From assembly GCA_046154585.1 (NCBI GenBank), contig JBJXDX010000169.1, positions 1-64,000 on the forward strand: a stretch of DNA of 64,000 bases. The letters are read 5' to 3'. The notes beneath the pieces are model-generated. The model was not told where the DNA came from, searched no databases, and saw only the letters and a program-made list of their open reading frames with translations. Position 1 is the stretch's first letter; each line of letters begins with the position of its first letter. The stretch comes from CADEFX01 sp046154585. Its GTDB lineage: Bacteria; Pseudomonadota; Alphaproteobacteria; Rhizobiales; Hyphomicrobiaceae. The position numbers and the translations under genes are program-made. Positions 43,823 through 51,876 of the stretch are shown here, in pieces.

Positions 43823-44593
43823 TTAGGCCGCAGCGAATGCCGCGACGTGCTTGGCGAACTCGTTAGGCTGCTCCCAATGCGGGTAGTGACCGGCATTGGC
43901 GATCACCTCAAGCCTGGCGCCGGGAATTTCAGCGCGCCAGCCCTCGGCATAGTCGAGGTCGACGATGCGATCCTTCTCGCCCCAGAGCAGCAGCGTCGGA
44001 CGATCGATGCGGTGCAGCCAGCGCTTGAGGCGCGGGTTGTGCATGTACGGCTTCCAGCCGTACAGCGCCAAGGCCTCGCGCCCGCGTACGATCTGCGCAA
44101 GCTCCGTCTCGGGCAGCTCGGTGTAATCCACTTCGCCCTTGGCCGGATCGGCCCAAGCGAGCGTCATGACCTCGGCGCGCGGCATGCCATGCATATCGGC
44201 GATGTCGCGGTCATCGCGTCCGCGCACCTTGATGCCCATCGGATCGGCCAGCACGAGATGCGAGAACCGCTTGCCCGAGCGCACCATCATCTCGGCCGCG
44301 ACCCATCCGCCGAAGCACGCACCCACGAGCACGGCGTCCATCAGTTGCAGGTGGTCGGCGAGATCGAGATAGAGGTAAGCCAAGTCATCGACCGTGCCGA
44401 ACCAGTCCGGCAAAGCCGATCCGCCATAGCCCGGATGAAACGGCGCGATGACACGATACGTTTCGCTGAGTTTTTCGAGCCACGGCCTCTCCGGCCACAA
44501 CCCTTCACCGGCGTGCAGGAACAGAAGCGGCCGGCCCTTTCCTTTCTCTACAATCTCGAGATCCACGCCCGAGATTGCGACTTGCCTCCTCAT
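43823..44593 (-). CDS. Alpha/beta hydrolase with Cys in the nucleophile elbow
   Basis: 256-residue alpha/beta hydrolase. Oxyanion-hole segment LLFLHAGEGLWPERPWLEKL, then GYGGSALPDWFGTVDDLAY. The elbow reads VGACFGGW, so residue 93 is Cys (codon TGC) where the family normally has Ser. The acid in LWGEKDRIVD and His236 in NAGHYPHWEQP are present. A Cys nucleophile is normal for dienelactone hydrolase but unusual in this branch. It is first of a three-gene minus-strand unit with two flavin monooxygenases, divergent from the lyase/dehydratase operon. Confidence 0.87.
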   Translation of the reverse strand: MRRQVAISGVDLEIVEKGKGRPLLFLHAGEGLWPERPWLEKLSETYRVIAPFHPGYGGSALPDWFGTVDDLAYLYLDLADHLQLMDAVLVGACFGGWVAAEMMVRSGKRFSHLVLADPMGIKVRGRDDRDIADMHGMPRAEVMTLAWADPAKGEVDYTELPETELAQIVRGREALALYGWKPYMHNPRLKRWLHRIDRPTLLLWGEKDRIVDLDYAEGWRAEIPGARLEVIANAGHYPHWEQPNEFAKHVAAFAAA

Positions 44594-44754
44594 CTACGCG
44601 CTCCTGCCTGACGTTTCTTCTTGCCAGCGTCTTGGGTCAGCAACGCATACCCGTGGCTCGGCGTCTGCATAACCGTAACCCTTGCTGGCCCCGGTCGCCA
44701 GTCCTACAGTCGACAATCAACGCTCCAAGAGCGACACGAGGAGGAAACTTGCCA

Positions 44755-45639
44755 ATGCCGATGGAGTCTCGCGCTGCGCAGTTCCGCAAGCTGCTGGCAT
44801 CCGGCAAGATGATCGTTGCGCCCGGCGTCTACGACGGCATCACCGCGCGTCTGACCGAGCAGGCCGGTTTCACCGCCGCCTATATGACCGGCGCGGGCAC
44901 CTCGGCCGCCCACGGCTATCCCGACTTCGGCCTCATCACCATGAGCGAGATGGTGGCCAACGCCCGCCGCCTCTGCGACGCCCTCTCCATCCCCCTCGTT
45001 TCCGACATCGATACCGGCTACGGCAACGAGCTCAACGTCTATCGCACCATCCAGGAGTTCGAGCGCGCCGGCGTCGCCGCCGTGCACCTCGAGGATCAGG
45101 TGTTCCCGAAGAAGTGCGGCCACCTCGAGGACAAGGAGGTCATTCCCCTCGACGACTACGTCGCCAAGATCCGCGCCGCTGCCGACGCGCGGCAATCCAA
45201 GGATTTCACGATCATCGCGCGCACCGACAGCCGTGCCGTCCTGGGCTTCGACGAGGCGATCCGGCGTGGCAATGCGGCGCTGGCGGCCGGCGCCGACATG
45301 GTGTTCGTCGAGGCGCCGCAAACGCTGGAGGAAGTCACGGCCGTTCCCAAGCACATCCAGGGTCCGTGCATGCTCAATATCGTGCTGGGCGGCAAGACAC
45401 CCATCGTGGATATGGCCACCGCCGAAAAACTGGGCTATGCCCTCACCATCGTCCCGGGCCTTCTCACGCGCTCCGTCGTCGAGGTCTGCGATGCAGCGTT
45501 GAGAGAGCTGCGCGAGACCGGCCTGCCGCCTGCCAACACCCTGAAGCCCGTGCGACAGTTCTTCAATCGCTTCGGCGCCGACGCATGGGACAAGCGCCGC
45601 ACCGCCTATCGCACTGACAAGAAGCAAGCTGCCGAATAG
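44755..45639 (+). CDS. Isocitrate-lyase/PEP-mutase-family lyase with KKCGH motif
   Basis: 294-residue TIM-barrel C-C lyase. Motifs are APGVYDGITARLTEQAGFTAAYMTGAG, PLVSDIDTGYGNELNVYRTIQEFERAGVAAVHLEDQ and the flexible loop PKKCGHLEDKEVIP with catalytic Cys121. Enzymes with KKCGH or KRCGH cleave 2-methylisocitrate, isocitrate or 2,3-dimethylmalate to pyruvate/glyoxylate plus an acid. Length and loop fit methylisocitrate- or dimethylmalate-lyase types better than PEP mutase. AGGAGG lies 10 bases before the ATG at 44755. It is followed after 27 bases by the dehydratase pair. Confidence 0.88.
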   Translation: MPMESRAAQFRKLLASGKMIVAPGVYDGITARLTEQAGFTAAYMTGAGTSAAHGYPDFGLITMSEMVANARRLCDALSIPLVSDIDTGYGNELNVYRTIQEFERAGVAAVHLEDQVFPKKCGHLEDKEVIPLDDYVAKIRAAADARQSKDFTIIARTDSRAVLGFDEAIRRGNAALAAGADMVFVEAPQTLEEVTAVPKHIQGPCMLNIVLGGKTPIVDMATAEKLGYALTIVPGLLTRSVVEVCDAALRELRETGLPPANTLKPVRQFFNRFGADAWDKRRTAYRTDKKQAAE

Positions 45640-45666
45640 CGCGCCAAGCCAGCGAGAGAACGCACC

Positions 45667-47073
45667 ATGTCTCAGCCAGCCACCATGTTCGAGAAGATCT
45701 GGCGCCGTCACATCGTCGTGGACCGGCCGGACGGCTATACGCTGCTCTATATCGACCGGCACATCCTGCACGACGGCTCGTTCTTCGCCTTCGAGCGTCT
45801 GAAAAAGATCGGCCAGAACGTCCGGCGCGCGGACCGCAGCTTCGGTACGCCCGATCACTACGTTCTCACCAACACGCGCAACGTCGCCGACATCACCGAC
45901 GACCGCCAGCGCCTGCTCGTCACATCGATGGCACGGCATGGCGCCGAGACTGGCGTCACCGTGTTCGACGTCGGCGATAGGCGGCAGGGCATCGTGCATG
46001 TGATGGGCCCCGAGCAGGGCATCACGCTGCCGGGCCTCACCATGGTCTGCGGCGACAGCCACACCTCCACGCACGGCGCGCTCGGCGCGCTCGCCTTCGG
46101 CATCGGCTCCTCCGAGGTCACGCATGTGCTCGCCACGCAATCGCTGTGGCAGCGCAAGCCCAAGAGCATGCGCATCACGGTCGACGGTCAGCTCGGCTTC
46201 GGCATCACCGGCAAGGACGTGATCCTCGCCATCATCGCCAAGATGGGCGCGGCCGGCGCCGTCGGCCACGTCATCGAGTACGCGGGCAGCGCCATCCGCT
46301 CGCTCTCGATGGAAGGCCGTCTCACGGTCTGCAACATGTCGATCGAAGGCGGGGCCAAGGCTGGCATGATCGCGCCAGACGATACGACCTATGAGTACGT
46401 TCGCGGCCGGCCGTTCGCACCGAAGGGGGCGGACTGGGAAGCCGCGCTGAAATCGTGGCGCAGCCTGCCCAGCGATGACGGCGCCACGTTTGATCGCGAG
46501 CTTGCGCTTGCTGGCGCCGACGTCGCACCCATGGTGACATGGGGCACGAGCCCTGAGGATGCCGCGCCCATCACCGCGCGCATTCCCGAGCCCTCGTCCG
46601 CGCCCGACGTTGCCAAACGCGAAGGCATCGAACGCGCGCTCGCTTATCAGGGCCTCACCCCTGGCACGCCCATCGACGGCATCAAGATCGACCGCGTCTT
46701 CATCGGCTCGTGCACCAACAGCCGTATCGAGGACCTGCGCGAAGCCGCCAAGGTCGTGAAAGGCCGCAAGGCCGCCGTGCCGAGCTGGGTGGTGCCTGGC
46801 TCCGGCATCATCAAGGAGCAGGCCGAGGCCGAAGGTCTCGACCGCATCTTCCAGGACGCCGGCATTGAATGGCGGCACGCCGGCTGCTCCATGTGCATCG
46901 GCGTCAACGGCGAGACCGGCAAACCAGGCGAGCGCATCGCCTCCACCTCCAACCGCAACTTCGTCGGCCGCCAGGGCCGCGGCGTGCGCACGCACCTCGT
47001 CAGCCCGGCCATGGCTGCGGCCGCCGCCGTCACCGGCGCCTTCACCGACGTCCGCAAGCTGCTCCCGAACTGA
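45667..47073 (+). CDS. leuC: Aconitase-type dehydratase large subunit (LeuC-like)
   Basis: 468-residue [4Fe-4S] hydro-lyase. It starts MFEKIWRRHIVVDRPDGYTLLYIDRHILHDGS and has VCGDSHTSTHGALGALAFGIG. Iron-sulfur ligands are in FIGSCTNSRIEDLREA and CSMCIGVNGETGKPGERIASTSNRNFVGRQG. In biosynthetic LeuC the last motif normally reads CLAMNPD or similar; here CIGVNGE differs. The enzyme could be 3-isopropylmalate dehydratase or a catabolic relative such as dimethylmalate dehydratase DmdA. Upstream lyase and downstream aldehyde dehydrogenase favour the second; symbol given on homology only. Confidence 0.85.
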   Translation: MSQPATMFEKIWRRHIVVDRPDGYTLLYIDRHILHDGSFFAFERLKKIGQNVRRADRSFGTPDHYVLTNTRNVADITDDRQRLLVTSMARHGAETGVTVFDVGDRRQGIVHVMGPEQGITLPGLTMVCGDSHTSTHGALGALAFGIGSSEVTHVLATQSLWQRKPKSMRITVDGQLGFGITGKDVILAIIAKMGAAGAVGHVIEYAGSAIRSLSMEGRLTVCNMSIEGGAKAGMIAPDDTTYEYVRGRPFAPKGADWEAALKSWRSLPSDDGATFDRELALAGADVAPMVTWGTSPEDAAPITARIPEPSSAPDVAKREGIERALAYQGLTPGTPIDGIKIDRVFIGSCTNSRIEDLREAAKVVKGRKAAVPSWVVPGSGIIKEQAEAEGLDRIFQDAGIEWRHAGCSMCIGVNGETGKPGERIASTSNRNFVGRQGRGVRTHLVSPAMAAAAAVTGAFTDVRKLLPN

Positions 47074-47083
47074 GGCCCACACC

Positions 47084-47686
47084 ATGCAGCCTTTCACGAC
47101 ATGGAAAGCCGTCGCCGTCCCGCTCGGCATACCCAACATCGACACGGACCAGATCATTCCCGGCCGATACCTCGGGCTGACGCGAGAGCAGCAGAAGGAG
47201 GGCATGTTCCGCGACCTGCGCTGCAACGAGGACGGCTCGCCCAAGCCCGACTTCATCATGAACAAGCCGGCGTTCAAAGGTGCCGGCGTCGTCGTCGCCG
47301 AGCGCAACTTCGGCTGCGGATCGAGCCGCGAGCATGCGGTGACGGTGATGCTCGACAATGGCTATCGCGCCTTCATCGCCCCGAGCTTCGGCGACATCTT
47401 CGCCAACAACTGCTACCAGAACGGCTGCGTGCCGGTCGTGCTGCCCGAGGCGCGCGTCAACGAATTGCTGCGCTTCCTGCTGGAGCTGCCCGGCGCCGAG
47501 ATCAGCGTCGACCTTCCGTCACAAACCGTCACTGGCCCCGACGGCAAGACTGACACCTTCGCCATCGACTCCTTCCGCAAGGACTGCCTGCTGAAAGGCC
47601 AGGACGACATCTCCCTCACCCTGTCCTACGACAAAGACATCGCCGCCTTCGAAGCCCGCCAGAAGGCCGAAGTGGCCTGGCTGTAA
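47084..47686 (+). CDS. leuD: Aconitase-type dehydratase small subunit (LeuD-like)
   Basis: 200-residue swivel-domain subunit, partner of the large subunit 10 bases upstream. It has NIDTDQIIPGRYLGLTRE, FGCGSSREHAV and IAPSFGDIFANNCYQNG, the substrate- and subunit-binding loops of the LeuD family, with CLLKGQDDISLTLSYDKDI near the end. Length is normal. As with the large subunit, isopropylmalate and dimethylmalate-type substrates cannot be separated by motif alone. Confidence 0.88.
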   Translation: MQPFTTWKAVAVPLGIPNIDTDQIIPGRYLGLTREQQKEGMFRDLRCNEDGSPKPDFIMNKPAFKGAGVVVAERNFGCGSSREHAVTVMLDNGYRAFIAPSFGDIFANNCYQNGCVPVVLPEARVNELLRFLLELPGAEISVDLPSQTVTGPDGKTDTFAIDSFRKDCLLKGQDDISLTLSYDKDIAAFEARQKAEVAWL

Positions 47687-47695
47687 CCACCTTCC

Positions 47696-47721
47696 CCCTC
47701 TCCCCGCATGCGGGGAGAGGG
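47696..47721. repeat. 26-bp perfect palindrome
   Basis: CCCTCTCCCC GCATGC GGGGAGAGGG reads the same on both strands and is centred between 47708 and 47709, 10 bases after the leuD-like stop. It could be a rho-independent-like hairpin end for the lyase/dehydratase mRNA. Similar C-rich palindromes are dispersed in this bacterial order. Confidence 0.65.
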
Positions 47722-47766
47722 TCGGGGTGAGGGGCCGCGACAAACTCAGAGCAAGTACCTGCCCCT

Positions 47767-47820
47767 CGTCCTAACCTTCTCGTCATGGCGTAGCCATGCT
47801 CCGCATGAAGGTGAAGGACG
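47767..47820. repeat. Imperfect inverted repeat between leuD-like and dehydrogenase genes
   Basis: Left arm CGTCCTAACCTTCTCGTCATG (47767-47787) matches inverted right arm CATGAAGGTGAAGGACG (47804-47820) with a few differences. With the 26-bp palindrome it fills most of the 257-base spacer. No gene is seen in the remainder. Confidence 0.5.
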
Positions 47821-47943
47821 GGGAGAAGGGACAACGCCGCGCGCGCCGAACTGCCTCGCCCACCATCCCGCTTGCCTCAACCACCCTCCACGGCCATATA
47901 TCCGTCAGGGAACAGCGCCACTCATCAAACCCGAGGATTTCGC

Positions 47944-49374
47944 ATGTACGAAACGCTCAACCATTACATCGACGGCAAGTGGGTCGAGCCCACCGGCGCC
48001 AAGTCGCAGGACGTGATGAACCCCGCCAAGGACTCCGTCCTCGGCAAGCTCGGCCATGCCTCCAAAGGCGACCTCGACAAGGCCATCGCCGCCGCCGAGA
48101 AGGGCTTCCAGGTCTGGCGCAAAACCTCCGCCTACGATCGCAGCAAGATCCTGCGCAAGGCCGCCGATCTCCTGCGCGAGCGCGCCGATGCCATCGCCAA
48201 CGTGCTGACGCTGGAGCAGGGCAAGGTCCTCGCCGAGGCCAAGGCCGAAGTGCTGAGCGGCGCCGACGTCATCGACTGGTTCGCCGAGGAAGGCAAACGC
48301 GCCTACGGCCGCATCATCCCCGCGCGCGCCGACGGCGTCCGCAACATGGTGATCCTGGAGCCCGTCGGCGTCGTCGCCGGCTTTGCACCCTGGAATTTCC
48401 CGGTCACGCAGGCCGTGCGCAAGATCGCGGCCTCGCTTGCGGCCGGCTGCTCCATCATCCTCAAGTGCCCCGAGGAAACGCCGGGCTCACCCATCGGCCT
48501 CGTGCGCTGCTTTCACGACGCGGGCGTCCCCCCGGGCGTCCTCAATCTCGTCTACGGCGTGCCGGCCGAGATCTCCGAATACCTGATCCCGCATCCCTCC
48601 ATCCGCAAGATCTCCTTCACCGGCTCCGTGCCGGTCGGCAAGCATCTGAACGCGCTCGCTGCCAGCCACATGAAACGCGCCACCATGGAGCTCGGTGGTC
48701 ACGCGCCCGTCCTCGTCTTCGACGACGTCGACAGCGATCACGTGGCCAAGATGATGGGCGCCATGAAATATCGCAACGCCGGTCAGGTCTGCATCTCGCC
48801 GACGCGCTTCTTCGTCCACGACAAGGTCTACGACGCTTTCGTCAGCAAGTTCACCGACGTCGCGAAAGGCACGCGCGTCGGCGACGGCCTCGATCCCACG
48901 AGCCGGATGGGCCCGCTCGCCAACCCGCGCCGCGTCGATGCCATCCAGGCCTTCGTCACGGACGCGCAGGAGAAGGGCGCCAAGGTGCAGGCCGGCGGCA
49001 AGCGCATCGGCAATCAGGGCAACTTCTTCGAGCCCACCGTCCTCACCGACGTGCCTCAGTCGGCGCGCATCATGACCGAGGAGCCGTTCGGCCCCGTCGC
49101 CGTCATGCTGCGCTTCAACGACACCGACGAGATGCTCGGCCGCGCCAACAGCCTGCCGTTCGGCCTCGCCAGCTATGCCTTCACGAAAAACTCCAAGACC
49201 GCCGCCAAGGTCGCGGATGCGCTGGAGTCGGGCATGGTGACCATCAACCACTTCGGCCTGGCACTCCCCGAGACGCCCTTCGGCGGCGTCAAGGATTCGG
49301 GCTTCGGCCACGAAGGCGGCGCGGAAGGCCTCACCGTCTACATGCAGGCCAAGTTCGTCAGCCAGCTCGGCTGA
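47944..49374 (+). CDS. NAD(P)-dependent aldehyde dehydrogenase, succinate-semialdehyde type
   Basis: 476-residue ALDH. It begins LNHYIDGKWVEPTGAKSQDV, the cofactor-site motif is GFAPWNFPV, the general base Glu249 lies in TMELGGHAPVL and the catalytic Cys283 in NAGQVCISPTRF. The C-terminal SGMVTINHFGLALPETPFGGVKDSG fits the succinate- or glutarate-semialdehyde-type group. GAGGAT precedes the ATG at 47944. It probably completes the lyase/dehydratase set by oxidising an aldehyde product. The 257-base spacer with repeats leaves open whether it has its own promoter. Confidence 0.92.
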   Translation: MYETLNHYIDGKWVEPTGAKSQDVMNPAKDSVLGKLGHASKGDLDKAIAAAEKGFQVWRKTSAYDRSKILRKAADLLRERADAIANVLTLEQGKVLAEAKAEVLSGADVIDWFAEEGKRAYGRIIPARADGVRNMVILEPVGVVAGFAPWNFPVTQAVRKIAASLAAGCSIILKCPEETPGSPIGLVRCFHDAGVPPGVLNLVYGVPAEISEYLIPHPSIRKISFTGSVPVGKHLNALAASHMKRATMELGGHAPVLVFDDVDSDHVAKMMGAMKYRNAGQVCISPTRFFVHDKVYDAFVSKFTDVAKGTRVGDGLDPTSRMGPLANPRRVDAIQAFVTDAQEKGAKVQAGGKRIGNQGNFFEPTVLTDVPQSARIMTEEPFGPVAVMLRFNDTDEMLGRANSLPFGLASYAFTKNSKTAAKVADALESGMVTINHFGLALPETPFGGVKDSGFGHEGGAEGLTVYMQAKFVSQLG

Positions 49375-49381
49375 TGCCAGA

Positions 49382-49415
49382 GCAACGCCGGCACTCCTTT
49401 GGGTTCCGGCGTTGC
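49382..49415 (+). terminator. Hairpin after aldehyde dehydrogenase
   Basis: Perfect 10-bp stem GCAACGCCGG / CCGGCGTTGC around a 14-base loop with a further ACTC/GGGT pairing inside. It begins 8 bases after the stop codon. No T-tract follows, so it is a probable factor-assisted terminator. Confidence 0.6.
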
Positions 49416-49442
49416 CGCGCGCCAGAAAAGTAAGGCTGCGCC

Positions 49443-50318
49443 ATGGGCAACGCCAGGTGGATCGGCATTTTCTGCCTCGGGGTGACCGTCGTCGGCTGGG
49501 CCCTCAACTGGCCGGCCATGAAGGTGCTGCTTCGCGAATGGCCACCGCTGTTTTCGCGCGGCGCCGCCGGGCTGGCAGCGGCGCTGATACTCGCGGTTGT
49601 TGCCACGGGCCGCGGTGAAACGCTTGCCTTTCCGCGCCACGCTCTCCCGAAGCTGCTTTTCGCCTCCTTCACGAACGTCTTCGCCTGGATGGGCTTCGCG
49701 ACTGTGGCAATGAAATGGGTCAGCGTCAGCGAGGGCGCGCTGCTCGTCTACACGATGCCGATCTGGGCCATTCTATTGGCGTGGCCGCTGTTGGGCACCA
49801 GGCCGACCATGCGCGATGTCGCGGCGCTGCTGCTCGGTCTCCTCGGCGTAGGCGTGCTTCTCGGTGGACAAGGCTTGAGGTTCAGTTCCGAGGAAATTTT
49901 CGGATTTGCCCTCGCGCTGGCGTCCGCCGTATCGTTCGCGCTCGGCACCGTTCTCAATCGGTCGCCACTCCCCATCGCCCCGACCGCACTCGTCGCGTGG
50001 CAAGTCGGCATCGGCTGCCTGGCCATGGTTTTGATCGGCCTGCCGCTCGAGCGGCCGGACTTCGCAGCCCTTTCCCCGGCCGGCTGGTCCGTGCTGATCT
50101 ACATGACGCTCGTACCTATGGGCGTCTGCTATTTGACTTGGTTTGAGTCTCTGCGCCACCTGCCGGCCTCGGTGGCGTCGATGGGAACACTGCTCGTTCC
50201 CCTCATTGGCGCCATCTCGGCCTCGCTGACTCTCGGCGAGCCCCTCGGCCTCCGGGAAGCGGCCGCCATCGCGCTCACGCTCAGCGGCGTCACGCTGGCG
50301 TTGCAGAAAAGCGCATGA
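49443..50318 (+). CDS. EamA-family (DMT) transporter 1
   Basis: 291-residue inner-membrane protein with ten predicted transmembrane segments in two EamA repeats. Markers are WALNWPAMKVLLREWPPLFSRG, VSEGALLVYTMPIWAILLAWPLLG (first repeat end) and LPASVASMGTLLVPLIGAISASLTLGEPL (second). DMT proteins of this type export amino acids, purines or other metabolites; the substrate is not readable. It stands between a terminator-like hairpin and cysE. Confidence 0.88.
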   Translation: MGNARWIGIFCLGVTVVGWALNWPAMKVLLREWPPLFSRGAAGLAAALILAVVATGRGETLAFPRHALPKLLFASFTNVFAWMGFATVAMKWVSVSEGALLVYTMPIWAILLAWPLLGTRPTMRDVAALLLGLLGVGVLLGGQGLRFSSEEIFGFALALASAVSFALGTVLNRSPLPIAPTALVAWQVGIGCLAMVLIGLPLERPDFAALSPAGWSVLIYMTLVPMGVCYLTWFESLRHLPASVASMGTLLVPLIGAISASLTLGEPLGLREAAAIALTLSGVTLALQKSA

Positions 50319-50454
50319 CCACCAAACAGCGTGAACTGGCCAGCAGTGTGCAGGCCGGATCGGCGGTTTCGAGCCCGGCAGCAGAAATGCTATTGTTCGT
50401 CCCGATCTGCGGCCGGCTAGGCATGTCAGTTGCGGCCGGTCTTTATCTGGACGA

Positions 50455-51282
50455 ATGCAGGAGCGTCTCGTGAACCAAGTCGTCGCCAAGCTCATCGAGC
50501 ACGACCCGGTATGGCAGGGCATCCGCCAGGCCGCGCAAACGCTGGCCGTGGAAGAGCCGATCCTCGGTAGTCTCGTTCATGCCAGCGTGCTCAACCAATC
50601 CCGTTTTGAGGAGGCGCTGGCCTATATCCTCGCCCAGCGGCTCGGCACGGAGGAGGCGCCGGCGATGCTGCTGCGCCAGGTCTTCGATGCCGTGCTCACG
50701 GCTGATCCGGACATCGGGGCTGCGGCCCGCGCCGATCTCGCGGCCGTTTTCGACCGTGATCCCGCTTGCCAGTCTCAGCTCGAGGCCTTGCTGTTCTTCA
50801 AGGGCTATCACGCGCTTCAAACCTACCGCATGGCGCATGCCCTGCTGCATCAGGGTCGTCGCGCGCTCGCGCTACATCTGCAGAGCCGCATGGCGCTGAT
50901 GTTCGGCATCGACATCAATCCGGCAGCGCGCCTCGGACGCGCCATTATGATCGACCACGGAACCGGCGTCGTTATCGGCGAGACGGCAGTTGTCGAAGAT
51001 GGAGTCTCGATCCTGCAGGGCGTGACCCTCGGCGGCACCGGCAAAGACGTGGGCGACCGCCATCCCAAGATTCGCGAGGGCGTCATGATCGGTTCCGGCG
51101 CTCGCGTCCTCGGAAACATCGAGGTCGGCGCTCGCGCCAAGATTGGCGCCGGCAGCGTCGTGCTGAAGGACGTGCCGGCAGGCTGCACCGCCGCTGGAGT
51201 GCCCGCCAAGATCGTCGGCAAGTGCGCCAACCAGGAGCCGGCCCGGGAGATGGATCAGGATTTCGGCGAAGGCGATGGCTGA
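50455..51282 (+). CDS. cysE: Serine O-acetyltransferase
   Basis: 275-residue enzyme that acetylates L-serine from acetyl-CoA as the first step of cysteine synthesis. An N-terminal helical SATase domain (to about residue 140) precedes a left-handed beta-helix with GIDINPAARLGRAIMIDHGTGVVIGETAVVEDGVSILQGVTLGGTGK and GAGSVVLKDVPAGCTAAGVPAKIVG. The C-terminus is Gly rather than the Ile that anchors cysteine synthase in many bacteria, so binding to CysK may be weaker. It appears monocistronic. Confidence 0.94.
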   Translation: MQERLVNQVVAKLIEHDPVWQGIRQAAQTLAVEEPILGSLVHASVLNQSRFEEALAYILAQRLGTEEAPAMLLRQVFDAVLTADPDIGAAARADLAAVFDRDPACQSQLEALLFFKGYHALQTYRMAHALLHQGRRALALHLQSRMALMFGIDINPAARLGRAIMIDHGTGVVIGETAVVEDGVSILQGVTLGGTGKDVGDRHPKIREGVMIGSGARVLGNIEVGARAKIGAGSVVLKDVPAGCTAAGVPAKIVGKCANQEPAREMDQDFGEGDG

Positions 51283-51360
51283 CGGCCATCAAACAGGGTC
51301 GTCACCGGCCAAGCCTAAGCAACGCGACGGCAAGAAAGTAGCGTCCTAGTAACTGCTATC

Positions 51361-51600
51361 TCAACCACCCCACGGGGAGCATCGGGGCGCCTTGTTGAAG
51401 TCGTTTAGATTGGACCAACAGAAGGATACTTGACCATTCTGGCTGTTGATCCGCCAGATCAAGTTGTTGGTCAGGGGCGCGCTACCCTGCGTCATGCCGA
51501 AGGGCCCGCTAGCCGTCGTTCCCTGCGCGACAGCCAAAGTCTGGATAAGACCACCTATGATCGCGGCGGCTACTCCAACCAACAAAATGCGCTCTGTCAT
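51361..51600 (-). CDS. Small exported protein of unknown function
   Basis: 79-residue protein. The N-terminus MTERILLVGVAAAIIGGLIQTLAVAQG is a likely signal peptide or single membrane anchor. The rest is polar with LIWRINSQNGQVSFCWSN and CSPWGG. The ATG at 51600 follows GGAGG at 5-base spacing; a GTG four codons upstream is possible. It is monocistronic and convergent with cysE. I recognise no family. Confidence 0.6.
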   Translation of the reverse strand: MTERILLVGVAAAIIGGLIQTLAVAQGTTASGPFGMTQGSAPLTNNLIWRINSQNGQVSFCWSNLNDFNKAPRCSPWGG

Positions 51601-51675
51601 ATGAACCTCCACCCACTACGATAAGGAGGTTGCTCCAGGCCGTTGGGTTTGTCAGCCGATAATCGCCACTAATTG

Positions 51676-51763
51676 AGAGTGCGATTCAGGCGTCGCGGCG
51701 GAGCCGCGCTACGCGAGGACACATGGAAGCCGGAAGCGCTTCCATACGAAACGATCGCGCTCT
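51676..51763 (-). repeat. 88-bp palindromic dispersed repeat, copy 2
   Basis: Inverted copy of the element at 32367-32454, full length with 8 mismatches. It occupies the spacer between the small exported protein and the serine hydrolase and ends 113 bases before that gene's ATG, so it may be transcribed in the leader. Nothing else is seen in this 276-base spacer. Confidence 0.85.
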
Positions 51764-51876
51764 GGTCGGGCAACGCTGTTTCGCCAGATGCAGTTTGCAG
51801 GCACGCCAAGTCTTGAAGCCGCCCGCCAACCGGGATTGAATGCCCCCGAGTGCCAACGAATAACGGGGAAACGTCC

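Noticed and set aside
44704..47358. 884-codon open frame on the minus strand
   Set aside because: It is antisense to the lyase and LeuC/LeuD-like genes, which have full family motifs and ribosome sites on the plus strand. The minus translation shows no family motif and is a GC-skew artefact.
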